This document shows, one piece after another, positions 31,852-40,904 of a stretch of DNA of 64,000 bases (positions are counted from its first letter, which is position 1; every line of letters begins with the position of its first letter). The translations under genes and the position numbers were made by a program. The notes below the pieces were generated by a model that was not told the origin of the DNA, ran no database searches, and saw nothing but the letters and a program-made list of their open reading frames with translations. This DNA comes from Candidatus Obscuribacterales bacterium (GTDB lineage: Bacteria > Cyanobacteriota > Vampirovibrionia > Obscuribacterales > Obscuribacteraceae): positions 1 to 64,000 of the forward strand of contig JAIEOQ010000002.1 of assembly GCA_019750335.1 (NCBI GenBank), written 5' to 3'.

Positions 31852-33165
31852 ATGACAAATTCTCAGGCAAGTTTCATACGCGCCAGACGCCCTCAACTGA
31901 ATAAGAAGATGCTGCTGTTGAGCGCCTTGAGCGTCGCCTTGGTCGGCGGCACTTATACTTTTATGAGCTTCGATGGTCCAACTCGCTTAAAGTCGCTTTT
32001 TAATCAAAATACAAAAGTCGAGCCAGTTAAAAAGACCAACAGCAAAAAAATGCTCGCTGACGCCAAAAACAACTCGGCAGCTTATGTCAAAATTTTGGAC
32101 CAAGCAACAAACGATTTAGCCGCACAAATTAGCAAATCGCCAAACGATCCGATGCTGCAGAATCAGCTTGGACTGATCTATTTAAGTTTGGGTGATTACG
32201 ACACAGCCGAATTTTATTTCAAGAGTGCTGTCAGTTTATGTCAGGAAGCAATTTCGGCAAGCACCAACAATATAGAGAAATCAAAAACCCTTGGACGGAT
32301 GGATGAAGCAACCCAAGAGTTGATGAAAGCTTCACGGATGTCGGTTGAGCTTTCGGCTGCCCATTCTCATTTAGCTCGTTTATATGATTTACGCGGCGAC
32401 CGCCAGGGCGTAATTGCCGAGCTGGATAAATTAACCAGCGACGGAGCTTTGTTTACGGCAAGCGGTCCCATCCGCAGCAAAGCTGGTCAAAACAGCAAAG
32501 AGACTCAGCTTTTGGCTCGCGCCGAAGCTAATATGAAACAGAATCGTATTCCCCAAGCGATTGAAGATTACAAAAGCGTTCTTAAAACCAATCCGAAAGC
32601 AGTTGTTGCTCACGAAAAGCTGGGCTTGATCTATGCCATGTCTGCCGATTTGCCGGCAGCTGCAAGCGAATGGGAAGAAGCAGCCAAACTTGAGCCTAAA
32701 TCAAGTGCAGTGCAAAACAATCTTGGTCTTGCCTATCAAAAGTTAGGTCAGAAAAAAGAAGCCGAAGAAGCATTTCGTCAGGCCCTTGTTCTGGATCCTA
32801 AATCAGAAGAGGCAGCGCTCAACCTTAGTGAGTTATTGGCCGCCGGCGGTGAATTAAAGCCAGCCATGGAAATTTTGCAGGAAGCTGCCAAAAACAATCC
32901 TAATTCAGCTCGCGCTTACAATAATATCGGTACTTTTCTTTCGCTCTCCGGCAATTATGGCGAAGCTCTGAGCGCTTATCATAAAGCTTTGAAGCTTGCG
33001 CCGAATATGGCTTCGGCACATTACGGTTTGGGCATTGCCCTTATGCATAGCCACAATTATCAACCGGCGATTAAAGCTTTAAAACAAGCTTTGGTCTTGG
33101 ATCCGAGAATACCAAGCGCCGAAACCAAAATCGAAGAAGCTTATCGACTTGCCGCGCGTAATTAA
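31852..33165 (+). CDS. Membrane-anchored TPR protein
   Basis: 437 aa with a signal anchor at about 19-40 (KKMLLLSALSVALVGGTYTF) and eight or more TPRs, interrupted by a charged insert (residues ~125-215). Canonical units include AYNNIGTFLSLSGNYGEALS and AHEKLGLIYAMSADLPAAAS. It probably faces the periplasm. It is followed by aroK after 14 bases, so it heads a transcript with shikimate-pathway genes, although nothing links it biochemically to them. Confidence 0.85.
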   Translation: MTNSQASFIRARRPQLNKKMLLLSALSVALVGGTYTFMSFDGPTRLKSLFNQNTKVEPVKKTNSKKMLADAKNNSAAYVKILDQATNDLAAQISKSPNDPMLQNQLGLIYLSLGDYDTAEFYFKSAVSLCQEAISASTNNIEKSKTLGRMDEATQELMKASRMSVELSAAHSHLARLYDLRGDRQGVIAELDKLTSDGALFTASGPIRSKAGQNSKETQLLARAEANMKQNRIPQAIEDYKSVLKTNPKAVVAHEKLGLIYAMSADLPAAASEWEEAAKLEPKSSAVQNNLGLAYQKLGQKKEAEEAFRQALVLDPKSEEAALNLSELLAAGGELKPAMEILQEAAKNNPNSARAYNNIGTFLSLSGNYGEALSAYHKALKLAPNMASAHYGLGIALMHSHNYQPAIKALKQALVLDPRIPSAETKIEEAYRLAARN

Positions 33166-33179
33166 GGCAGGTACAAACA

Positions 33180-33746
33180 ATGCAAGTTGTTTCGCTTATC
33201 GGCCCGCCAGGCTCCGGTAAGTCTACTGTTGGCAAACTGCTTGCCGACAAGTTAAGCTGGGCTTTTCTTGACAGCGACGAGTATATTCAGGAAGCCGAAT
33301 CCCTGACTATTGCTCAAATTTTCAAGCTAAAAGGCGAGCCGGCTTTCCGCCAAATGGAAATTGACCTAGTAACTGCCCTGAAAGATAGCCCCCAAAGTTT
33401 TCTCAAAAACAAAAAATCCGGACTTTTATTTGCCACAGGCGGCGGTTTACCTTGCCAGGCAAATAATTTTGCCATCCTCCAGGAGCTTGGAGAGATTGTC
33501 TATTTGACAGCCGATTTAGATATTCTTGTTACACGAGTTAAAACAAAATCCGACCGTCCTTTGCTTAATTCAAAGCAAAACCAAGCCACAGCCACGGGAA
33601 CGGAGAATGAGACCAGGCTACTGCTTGCCAACTTAATCAAGCAAAGAGAACACGTATATGGGCGTTCACGGTATAAAATTGACACATCGGCCTTGAATCC
33701 TGAGCAAGTTTGCAATGGCATTATTGAACTGCTCAATTCCGGGTGA
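33180..33746 (+). CDS. aroK: Shikimate kinase
   Basis: 188 aa. Walker A is GPPGSGKST (8-16), the shikimate site has FLDSDEYIQEAE (Asp pair), EPAFRQME supplies the conserved Arg, and FATGGGLPC is the Gly-rich loop. The lid region contains KSDRPLL. It phosphorylates shikimate at O3. A gluconate-kinase alternative is less likely because of the FR-x-x-E and GGG phrases and because aroQ is 0.6 kb downstream. Start ATG at 33180. Confidence 0.9.
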   Translation: MQVVSLIGPPGSGKSTVGKLLADKLSWAFLDSDEYIQEAESLTIAQIFKLKGEPAFRQMEIDLVTALKDSPQSFLKNKKSGLLFATGGGLPCQANNFAILQELGEIVYLTADLDILVTRVKTKSDRPLLNSKQNQATATGTENETRLLLANLIKQREHVYGRSRYKIDTSALNPEQVCNGIIELLNSG

Positions 33747-33770
33747 AAGTGGCTAAGCCAGGAGAAAGCC

Positions 33771-34382
33771 TTGTCGGTAACCCAAGATGAACTGATGTTT
33801 TTGCAATCCCAGCTTGAAGGGTTGGAATCCATCTTCTTGGAGCTTATACCTTTTGGCGTGGAGCTGAAACGCCAGCAGGTGCAAGATTATTACGAAAAGC
33901 GCTTAGATCAAGCCACACGCCCGACAGCCAATGTAGCCGAAAACGAACTTAAACGACAGTTCAACACTAAAGCGAATAATGTACGTAATCTGGTCGACAG
34001 CGCCGAATCTTTAGGCGACGCCAGCAACAAGCTTAACTTAATCCGGGCGGCAGCCAGTTTGCCCGAGCAAAAAAGCAAAGCTCTTTCTAAAAATGTTTCG
34101 GCTATTTGCCAACAAGTGCTTTATGAAAACAGCCTTGATCAAACCGAGCTGGATCAAGTGCTCGGACAAGATCTTGGTCCTGTGGAAGCCCGAGTCTTGC
34201 TTGGTTCATTGATGTTCTTGATTGTCGATGAGCTTCAAACCAACGGAAACAAAGTTCTGGTCAAAGACATATTGTTCCGCTTGATTCAACATGTCAATCA
34301 AAGCGGTTTGCTTTCACGGAACGACCCTTTTTTGATTGAAGCTCAATGCGCTCTGGAAGCCATGTCCGACGAGTTGAATTAA
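33771..34382 (+). CDS. Unknown helical protein between aroK and aroQ
   Basis: 203 aa, starting with TTG at 33771 after AGGAGAAAGCC. Entirely helical and acidic, with coiled-coil-like opening residues (DELMFLQSQLEGLESIFLEL) and a long central charged helix (YEKRLDQATR). No motif or family recognised. Tight spacing (aroK 24 bases before, aroQ 2 bases after) ties it to the aromatic pathway transcript. It may be an accessory protein, but nothing in the sequence says so. Confidence 0.6.
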   Translation: MSVTQDELMFLQSQLEGLESIFLELIPFGVELKRQQVQDYYEKRLDQATRPTANVAENELKRQFNTKANNVRNLVDSAESLGDASNKLNLIRAAASLPEQKSKALSKNVSAICQQVLYENSLDQTELDQVLGQDLGPVEARVLLGSLMFLIVDELQTNGNKVLVKDILFRLIQHVNQSGLLSRNDPFLIEAQCALEAMSDELN

Positions 34383-34384
34383 GC

Positions 34385-34840
34385 GTGAAAATTTTAGTCA
34401 TACACGGACCGAACTTAAATATGCTTGGCAGTCGCGAACCTGATGTTTACGGCTCACTCACACTTGAGGCGATCAACGATTCTCTAAAAAAATCAGGTAA
34501 AGAGCTCGGTGTAAATGTGGAATGCTTTCAATCAAACAGCGAATCAGCTTTGCTGGAGAAGATTCAAACGACAGGACAAGATGGTTTTTCAGGAATCGTG
34601 ATCAATCCGGCCGCTTACGGACATACTTCGATTGCTTTACGCGACGCGCTTTTAGCTTGTGCTTTGCCCTTCATTGAAGTGCATATGACCAATACTTTCT
34701 CCCGTGAATCTTTCCGTCACAAGAGCTATTTGGCCGATCGAGCCAGTGGTGTCGTCATCGGTTTTGGAGCAAAAAGTTATCTCCTGGCCTTGAAAGGATT
34801 AGCAGAAATGCTCCTTGGCGATCCGGCTGCCACGCTATAA
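34385..34840 (+). CDS. aroQ: Type II 3-dehydroquinate dehydratase
   Basis: 151 aa with a GTG start at 34385, two bases after the preceding stop. ILVIHGPNLNMLGSREPDVYG gives the active-site loop with conserved Asn, Arg and Tyr; NPAAYGHTSIALRDAL has the catalytic-region pattern of the dodecameric type II enzyme, and IEVHMTNTFSRESFRHKS has the His/Arg residues. The histidine is normally at an N-P-A-a-y-T-H position and is present (GHTS). It dehydrates 3-dehydroquinate to 3-dehydroshikimate. A reading from 34346 runs into the preceding gene and is rejected. Confidence 0.93.
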   Translation: MKILVIHGPNLNMLGSREPDVYGSLTLEAINDSLKKSGKELGVNVECFQSNSESALLEKIQTTGQDGFSGIVINPAAYGHTSIALRDALLACALPFIEVHMTNTFSRESFRHKSYLADRASGVVIGFGAKSYLLALKGLAEMLLGDPAATL

Positions 34841-34890
34841 TCTGAAGCGGAACGCACTCTGGAAGCGGTTATCAGGAGGCTATTGGATCA

Positions 34891-35757
34891 ATGTCGGCTT
34901 TGGCAAGAAAACTAACGGTACTATGCGCAGGCTTCACCCTGGCAGCATCTTGCACCGGCATCTTTACGGTTCAGCCTTTACAAGCCGAAGAAGAACATAA
35001 GGTCCAGCCAAGCGGAAGCCAAGAAGACAACTCAGATAAAAATAAGGTTGGCGAAGGCAAAGAGACAGTTAAAGATTCTCCGGATCCGAACCGCCCTTTC
35101 AGCGCCGAATGCGTCAAAGCTTATAACGCCGGTGTCACTTTGCACCAACAAGGTTTTCTCAACCAAGCGATTCAAAAATACAAAGAAGCGATTACGGCCG
35201 ACGAACGGATTGAAGCTGCTTATTGCAATCTCGGCTTGATTTATTGCGCTCAAAAAAATTGGGCAAGAGCGATGGACACTTTCAAAAAAGCAATCGCTCT
35301 GAAAAAGGATAATCCTTTTACTTTGAACGGCATGGGCTCAGTCCTTTATTCCAAAGGCAAGCTTAAAGAAGCAATCGAACACTGGCAAAAAGCCTTAGAG
35401 GCAGACTCGAAATTCGCCTCGGCTTATTTCAACATCGGCAATGCTTATGAGAACGAAAAAGATCTGGACAAAGCACTTTCCAACTATGTCCTATCAATCA
35501 AAGCTAATCCAGCCATGGCTGACGCTTATTATAAAATCGGCTGTCTTTTTGCTAAACAAAAGCATGACGCTCAAGCAAAAACTATGTTGGCTAAAGCAAT
35601 GCAACTTGCTCCCGATGCCGATTTCGCCAATGACGCCCGCAAACAATTGACCAATATCACCGGTTCATTCACCAAAGACGAAAGCAGTGAAGACGAAGTG
35701 AAAATGAATGTGATTGCACCACAAAGCCCGGCAGGCGAAACCACTTCCGAAAAATAA
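34891..35757 (+). CDS. Exported TPR protein
   Basis: 288 aa with a signal peptide (KLTVLCAGFTLAASCTGIFT, with a possible lipobox-like AASC) then a Lys/Glu linker. TPR units run from about 75 to 240, such as AYCNLGLIYCAQKNWARAMD and AYFNIGNAYENEKDLDKALS, and a polar tail ends the protein. The AASC could make it a lipoprotein; the cleavage site cannot be set by eye. AGGAGG lies 12 bases before the ATG. It is followed after 10 bases by the next unknown gene. Confidence 0.82.
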   Translation: MSALARKLTVLCAGFTLAASCTGIFTVQPLQAEEEHKVQPSGSQEDNSDKNKVGEGKETVKDSPDPNRPFSAECVKAYNAGVTLHQQGFLNQAIQKYKEAITADERIEAAYCNLGLIYCAQKNWARAMDTFKKAIALKKDNPFTLNGMGSVLYSKGKLKEAIEHWQKALEADSKFASAYFNIGNAYENEKDLDKALSNYVLSIKANPAMADAYYKIGCLFAKQKHDAQAKTMLAKAMQLAPDADFANDARKQLTNITGSFTKDESSEDEVKMNVIAPQSPAGETTSEK

Positions 35758-35767
35758 GCAGGCAACC

Positions 35768-36343
35768 ATGTCCAGCGAAGTCGATGCCAAACAAAAAACC
35801 ATAGCCAAGCTCATCGACGGACAGGTGGTTGATTCGGACGGCCGCGTAGCTGTTTGCGTTAAAGGCGTAGCCAAAGGATTTCCGGCTACTTTTGAAGCTT
35901 TCTCGCCAGGCTGGCCCTTCGGCTGTAGTTATGCCATTGAAACAAATTTGCTGCAAAATCCTCAGTCAAACGCAAACGACAATCAAGCAAAAATATCCGT
36001 TATTCCGCGAGTCGGACGCGGTTTGCTCTCTTTCTTTTTTCATACTTTTCTTTTTGAATCCAAAGGAATGCCTGTAAACGACAAGAAGTTACAGTCCCGG
36101 CTCATTTTCAGCTACGACGATCAGGCTGTCGCCATGCGCTTTATCAAATACCCTGGTGTTGCCGACCTGCTTTTAACTCTAGAAAGCGAATGCAAAATGA
36201 AAGAGATGATCATTAAAACGGACGCTGGCATCTATTTATCTCAAGCTAACTCATTCAACAGTATGAATCTGGATCTCTGCAAAGCCACTTTCAACTTTAT
36301 GGCCGATCTCGGTCAGGTTTTAGCCGACTCCTTTAGTGATTGA
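35768..36343 (+). CDS. Protein of unknown function
   Basis: 191 aa from the ATG at 35768 (GCAGGCAACC ahead). A mixed alpha/beta cytoplasmic-looking protein: KGFPATFEAFSPGWPFGCSY, then FFFHTFLFESKGMP and RLIFSYDDQAVAMRFIKYPG. No active-site motif is obvious. It follows the TPR gene by 10 bases and precedes the MacA-like gene by 66 bases. I cannot name a family. Confidence 0.6.
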   Translation: MSSEVDAKQKTIAKLIDGQVVDSDGRVAVCVKGVAKGFPATFEAFSPGWPFGCSYAIETNLLQNPQSNANDNQAKISVIPRVGRGLLSFFFHTFLFESKGMPVNDKKLQSRLIFSYDDQAVAMRFIKYPGVADLLLTLESECKMKEMIIKTDAGIYLSQANSFNSMNLDLCKATFNFMADLGQVLADSFSD

Positions 36344-36409
36344 AGAGCTGGTAATATTAATTGAAGATTGAAGGGCATCCAAGACATCTCGCTCCACAGG
36401 CACCAGGTA

Positions 36410-37927
36410 ATGCTCAGTAAAGAACGCAATCAAACCGGTCTTAAAGATGCAAAAAACAGATCGCAGATTCAGCTGAAAGTTGCTTTTCTTGCTCTAGTCG
36501 TTATCGCTACCGGCGCCGGAACATATTATTGGTTCAGTTCAAATAAAAGTGAATTGTCCCCTGAAGCGCGCAAAAATATGCGCCGAGTAAAACGGGGCGA
36601 TATCAGTATGAAGATTATTGCCACTGGTGTTATTCGCCCAGTCAATCAAGTAAAAATCAGTCCTAAATTCACCGGTCTTTTGAAGAAGCTCTACAAACAG
36701 CAGGGCGACTATGTCAAAGCACATGACTTAATTGCCGTAATGGACGACAGCAACTTGCAAGGACAGTGGCAGGCAGCCAAAGCCGCTTATGAAGCCGCTC
36801 AAGCTAACTATGAAAAGACCAAGCACGGCAACCGCCCCCAAGAAGTAGCTGACGCTGAAGCTCAGTTTTCTAAAGCACAAAACCAAGTGCGTTTTGCCAA
36901 CGGTGCTCTGAGCAGGGCGCGGATGGAGCTGCGCGCCGCCAATGCCAGCTTACTGCGAGACGATACTAACGCTAAAAGATTGACCGAACTGGCTCGGCAA
37001 GGAGCCGTATCCGACCAGGATCGGCTTAACGCTTTTACTCAAGCTGAAGTAAGTAAAGCCAAACTAGAACAAGCACAACAAGACCTTAAACAAGCTGAAA
37101 ATAGCTTGGCTCAGGCTAAATCCGACTCGGACAGCTCCAAACAAAAACTAAGCATGTCCAAAGAAGGATTTCGCAGCGAGGACGTGAAAGCTGCTTATCA
37201 AAGCATGGTTCAAGCTGAAGGCAATTTCAAATATTTGCAGAGCCAAATGAACGACACCCGTATACTTGCGCCTTTTGACGGTGTAATCACCCAAAAATAT
37301 ACCGATGAAGGTGGAATCGTAACGCCAACCACATCAGCAGCAACGACATCGGCCACCTCCAGCTCTATTGTTTCACTTGCCGGAAAGCTGGAACTTGTAG
37401 CAGCTGTTTCCGAAACTGATATGGAACATATCACCAGGAATCAACTGGTGACAATCACAGCTAACTCTTACCCTGCTAAACGTTTTCACGGACATGTCAC
37501 TTTAATCGCTCCGGAGGCCATCGTCACCCAAAACGTCACCAGCTTCGAAGTACACGCCAGTATCGATGACGATCCGCAGCATTTGCTCATGTCCGGGATG
37601 AACGTTAATGCCGAGTTCGAAGCCGGTCAGAAAAAGAATGTGCTTCTGGTGCCTACAGCCAGCATTGTCACTAAAAGAGGTAAGACCGGTGTTTATGTGC
37701 CCGAGGGAGCCGACAAAACCAAATTCGTACCGGTTATGGTGGGTGAAACTTCAGGCACTAAAACAGCCATCGTCAACGGACTGAAAGAAGGCGACCAGAT
37801 TTTTGTCGGCTTGACCAAAGAACAACTAACCGAAGAAGGCTACGGCACTGACCAGAGCAAAGGCGGACCCGGCGGCGGCTCAGGAAATAGTGCGCCAATT
37901 CCACGCAGTTTCGGCAGGAAGATGTAA
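36410..37927 (+). CDS. MacA/HlyD-type efflux adaptor
   Basis: 505 aa with one membrane anchor (about 29-50, VAFLALVVIATGAGTYYWF), two biotinyl-lipoyl halves (NQVKISPKFTGLLKKLYKQQ and DTRILAPFDGVITQKYTDEG), a long coiled-coil hairpin between them (residues ~110-280, rich in Ala/Gln/Lys), then a beta-barrel (VTITANSYPAKRFHGHVTLI) and a C-terminal membrane-proximal domain. It links a MacB-type ABC exporter to an outer-membrane channel. The permease follows by 4 bases. The ATG at 36410 is chosen over a TTG at 36368; neither has a strong ribosome site. Confidence 0.87.
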   Translation: MLSKERNQTGLKDAKNRSQIQLKVAFLALVVIATGAGTYYWFSSNKSELSPEARKNMRRVKRGDISMKIIATGVIRPVNQVKISPKFTGLLKKLYKQQGDYVKAHDLIAVMDDSNLQGQWQAAKAAYEAAQANYEKTKHGNRPQEVADAEAQFSKAQNQVRFANGALSRARMELRAANASLLRDDTNAKRLTELARQGAVSDQDRLNAFTQAEVSKAKLEQAQQDLKQAENSLAQAKSDSDSSKQKLSMSKEGFRSEDVKAAYQSMVQAEGNFKYLQSQMNDTRILAPFDGVITQKYTDEGGIVTPTTSAATTSATSSSIVSLAGKLELVAAVSETDMEHITRNQLVTITANSYPAKRFHGHVTLIAPEAIVTQNVTSFEVHASIDDDPQHLLMSGMNVNAEFEAGQKKNVLLVPTASIVTKRGKTGVYVPEGADKTKFVPVMVGETSGTKTAIVNGLKEGDQIFVGLTKEQLTEEGYGTDQSKGGPGGGSGNSAPIPRSFGRKM

Positions 37928-37931
37928 TCAC

Positions 37932-39161
37932 ATGCCTTTGTTTGAGCTTGTAAAAATAGCCTGGCAAAGCATAGTCGCTAATCGTATGCGCAGCTCTCTC
38001 ACTGTGCTTGGTATCATCATCGGCATTGCCGCCGTAATCACTCTTTTAGCGATCGGGCAAGGCGCAAAACAAGAGGCAGCAAAACAGATTCAAGCTTTAG
38101 GCACCAACGTTTTGATGTTACGCGCCGGAGCGGCAAGCACCGGTCACGTCTCTTTAGGCGGCGGCAGCGCCGCTACTTTAAGCTGGGAAGATGCCAAAGC
38201 AATTAAAGAAACTTGTCCGGCGGTCGTTGATGTAGCGCCAGGAATAATGAGCAATCAACAATTGCAATACGGCGGGCAAAACACTCTAACGACAGTCACA
38301 GCTACGACTCCGGCTTATACCGAAGTACGCAATTTTTATCCTTTGCAAGGACGCTTCGTCTCCGATACCGACGTGGATCATGCCAGAAGAGTTTGCGTTC
38401 TTGGTCAAACTGTAATCACCAATTTATTTGGCAACAATAATCCAATCGGCAAATCGATTCTTATACGCGGTGAACTTTTTGAAGTAATCGGCACCATGGA
38501 GCTTAAAGGCGCCACTCAATTTATGGATATGGACGACCAGATTTTTATTCCGCTAACTACAGCTTACAGCCGTCTTGTCGGAAATAAAAGCGTGAGCGGA
38601 CATTCAGTTAATTGGGTCGTAGTTAAAGTAGAAAGAGACGAAGATGTACTGCCGGCTGAATTTCAAATTACCAATCTGCTTAGACGACGTCATAAGATCA
38701 CACCGCCTTTCACTGACGACTTTATGTTGCGTACACAAAAAGAATTTGCTGAAACTGCCGAATCGGTAACCGGCATATTTACGACCCTGCTCGGCTCAAC
38801 AGCAGGAATCTCATTGCTTGTCGGCGGCATTGGCGTGATGAATATCATGTTGGTTTCGGTCACAGAAAGAACACGTGAAATAGGCATTCGCAAAGCGTTG
38901 GGAGCAAAGCAATCGGACATCATGTCTCAATTTGTGATTGAAGCAACCGTACTTTCTTTATCCGGTGGCATTTCCGGAATTCTACTTGGACTAATAGTGT
39001 CATATGCTATTGCCTTCTTTGCTAAATGGACAACTTTGGTCACGGTCGAATCGGTGGTTTTATCATTTGCCGTATCTCTTGTCGTGGGGCTATTTTTCGG
39101 GATTTATCCCGCATCAAAAGCGGCAAAACTAGACCCAATCACAGCGTTACGATCAGACTGA
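37932..39161 (+). CDS. MacB-like ABC permease (FtsX fold)
   Basis: 409 aa. One N-terminal helix (SSLTVLGIIIGIAAVITLLA) opens a MacB periplasmic core domain of about 220 residues, and three C-terminal helices (TAGISLLVGGIGVMNIMLVS, LSGGISGILLGLIVSYAIAF, FAVSLVVGLFFGIYPASKAA) follow; SVTERTREIGIRKALGA is the cytoplasmic coupling helix of the family. Unlike E. coli MacB the ATPase is not fused; it is the separate gene at 39683. The product should export small molecules, peptides or lipids with the adaptor before it. Confidence 0.9.
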   Translation: MPLFELVKIAWQSIVANRMRSSLTVLGIIIGIAAVITLLAIGQGAKQEAAKQIQALGTNVLMLRAGAASTGHVSLGGGSAATLSWEDAKAIKETCPAVVDVAPGIMSNQQLQYGGQNTLTTVTATTPAYTEVRNFYPLQGRFVSDTDVDHARRVCVLGQTVITNLFGNNNPIGKSILIRGELFEVIGTMELKGATQFMDMDDQIFIPLTTAYSRLVGNKSVSGHSVNWVVVKVERDEDVLPAEFQITNLLRRRHKITPPFTDDFMLRTQKEFAETAESVTGIFTTLLGSTAGISLLVGGIGVMNIMLVSVTERTREIGIRKALGAKQSDIMSQFVIEATVLSLSGGISGILLGLIVSYAIAFFAKWTTLVTVESVVLSFAVSLVVGLFFGIYPASKAAKLDPITALRSD

Positions 39162-39255
39162 TTGTTAATCCTGTCTAATACTAAGCCCCGACCGGGTTTG
39201 GCGGCTCCCACCTAGGGCATAACCATTATGTGGGCTATTGGCGCATCAAATTTAT

Positions 39256-39645
39256 ATGGAATCACTGGCAGAACTTATTCAACGCGCACCAAAACAATCC
39301 TGGAAAGTCTCGGTCATTGAAGCTGAGAATTCGCGGGAAGTGACGCACACAACCGAAGAGCTGTATAAAGCTGCTTTGGATTTGGCTATGTGTGAATGCG
39401 GTCCGGATCATCCTGATGTTGCCGAAGCGGCAACTTATCTCGGCGATCTGTATCTCTTTTTAGAACGTTATGATGATGCCGAAGTTCTGTACCGCAAAGC
39501 TCTAGATATCTATCGCCGGCGTTTCGGCCGAGAGCATATGCTTTATTCCATGGCTTTGCGCAATTTAGCCGAAGTCTTGCAATCAGTAGGCAAAGATACT
39601 GAAGCTAAAATATTACGCTCGCAAGCACGCGGTATCTTCGGCTAG
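39256..39645 (+). CDS. TPR protein inside the efflux operon
   Basis: 129 aa (ATG at 39256; a TTG lies 18 bases earlier) with two or three TPRs of the kinesin-light-chain type: YKAALDLAMCECGPDHPDVA and DDAEVLYRKALDIYRRRFGR, then MALRNLAEVLQSVGKDTEAK. No signal peptide, so cytoplasmic. It is located between the MacB-type permease and its ATPase, with 94 and 37 bases of spacing, so it probably belongs to the transporter operon and may regulate or scaffold the ATPase. Confidence 0.75.
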   Translation: MESLAELIQRAPKQSWKVSVIEAENSREVTHTTEELYKAALDLAMCECGPDHPDVAEAATYLGDLYLFLERYDDAEVLYRKALDIYRRRFGREHMLYSMALRNLAEVLQSVGKDTEAKILRSQARGIFG

Positions 39646-39682
39646 GTCTGAGCGAAAATCTATCGCCATAGAGTAATATTTG

Positions 39683-40375
39683 ATGGCGATGATTCAACTG
39701 AAAAATATAGAGAAGATCTATAACTTAGGTGGCGAGCCTGTACATGCTCTGCAAAGCGTGTCTTTGGAAATTGCTGCCGGTGAATATGTAGCAATCATGG
39801 GCAGCTCCGGCTCAGGTAAATCAACCTTGATGCATATCATCGGCTGCCTCGATCAACCGGATAACGGTACTTATAAACTCGACGGACAAGAGGTGCAATC
39901 ACTCTCCGAAGACGAGCTTGCCGACGTACGAAACAAAAAAATCGGCTTTGTTTTTCAACAGTTCAATTTATTGCCGCGTATGGACGCTCTGGAAAATGTC
40001 ACTTTACCTTTGATCTATGCCGGACTGACGCCAGCAAAAAGAACCGAGCGTGCAGCTAACATGCTACGTTTAGTCGGATTAGGCGAAAGAATGGGGCATC
40101 GTCCTTCTCAGCTTTCAGGCGGTCAACAACAGCGGGTGTCAATCGCTCGCGCCTTAGTCAATAAGCCGGCAGTGTTGCTTGCCGACGAGCCGACAGGTGC
40201 TCTGGACAGCCAAACTTCGGAAGAGATTATGGCTTTGCTTGCTGAATTGCATAAAGAAGGAACGACAATTATTCTTGTCACTCACGAACCGGATATAGCA
40301 ACTTTTGCTCACCGGCTCGTGAAGCTAAAAGACGGATTAATCACAAGCGATCAAATTATTCGCAAGCCAGGCTGA
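39683..40375 (+). CDS. MacB/LolD-type ABC ATPase
   Basis: 230 aa. Walker A is GSSGSGKST, the Q-loop is GFVFQQFNLLPRMDALENV, the signature is QLSGGQQQRVSIARALV, Walker B is VLLADEPTGALDS and the switch His lies in LVTHEPDIA. The GFVFQQFNLLPR phrase identifies the MacB/LolD/FtsE branch that pairs with FtsX-fold permeases. It should form the transporter with the gene at 37932 and the adaptor at 36410. ATG at 39683 follows a TTG three bases earlier; either can serve. Confidence 0.92.
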   Translation: MAMIQLKNIEKIYNLGGEPVHALQSVSLEIAAGEYVAIMGSSGSGKSTLMHIIGCLDQPDNGTYKLDGQEVQSLSEDELADVRNKKIGFVFQQFNLLPRMDALENVTLPLIYAGLTPAKRTERAANMLRLVGLGERMGHRPSQLSGGQQQRVSIARALVNKPAVLLADEPTGALDSQTSEEIMALLAELHKEGTTIILVTHEPDIATFAHRLVKLKDGLITSDQIIRKPG

Positions 40376-40433
40376 CACAAAATTTTCATATTTGTTTCGT
40401 ATACTCCACATTGACCCGCGTGGAGTGCTGCCT

Positions 40434-40904
40434 ATGTCGCCTCAAGAAAAAACCTTAGTTGATCTGCCTGCCAATCTAATAATGTGGACTCATTATTTGA
40501 ATAAAGGCAAAGAATATTTGGCCACAAATAAAATGACCAAAGCAATTTTGCATTTAAATCTTGCCGACCAGACTGCTTTCAAAACTTTGTCCGCCGCCGA
40601 ACAGATAGAAGCTTTAAACTGGCTGACATTTACTTACTACAAAACAGGTAACGGCATAGCAGCCAAACAATGTTCAGAACGGCTACGCGCTTTGCTTTCT
40701 GAAACAAGCAGCTCCCAATCCGATATCAGCGATGAATATCTGCTTTTAAGCAAAGCTGTTTTATTCGAAACCGAAAATAACTATCGTCATGCCGAAACCG
40801 CCTATGCTTGGCTAATGGCCAACTATAGACAAAAAGGAATGTCTCCTTACAGTTACGAAATGACGATTCTTACTGCCCATACGAATAAATTCAATAAAGC
40901 CTAA
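40434..40904 (+). CDS. Helical TPR-like protein of unknown function
   Basis: 156 aa from the ATG at 40434, with GGAG eight bases ahead; a longer reading begins at 40392 without a ribosome site. Residues 20-140 are helix pairs with degenerate TPR character (NKGKEYLATNKMTKAILHLN, then ALNWLTFTYYKTGNGIAAKQ). It converges with the HxlR gene (4-base overlap of the ends). An ACTCCAC/GTGGAGT inverted repeat lies just upstream. Confidence 0.6.
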   Translation: MSPQEKTLVDLPANLIMWTHYLNKGKEYLATNKMTKAILHLNLADQTAFKTLSAAEQIEALNWLTFTYYKTGNGIAAKQCSERLRALLSETSSSQSDISDEYLLLSKAVLFETENNYRHAETAYAWLMANYRQKGMSPYSYEMTILTAHTNKFNKA

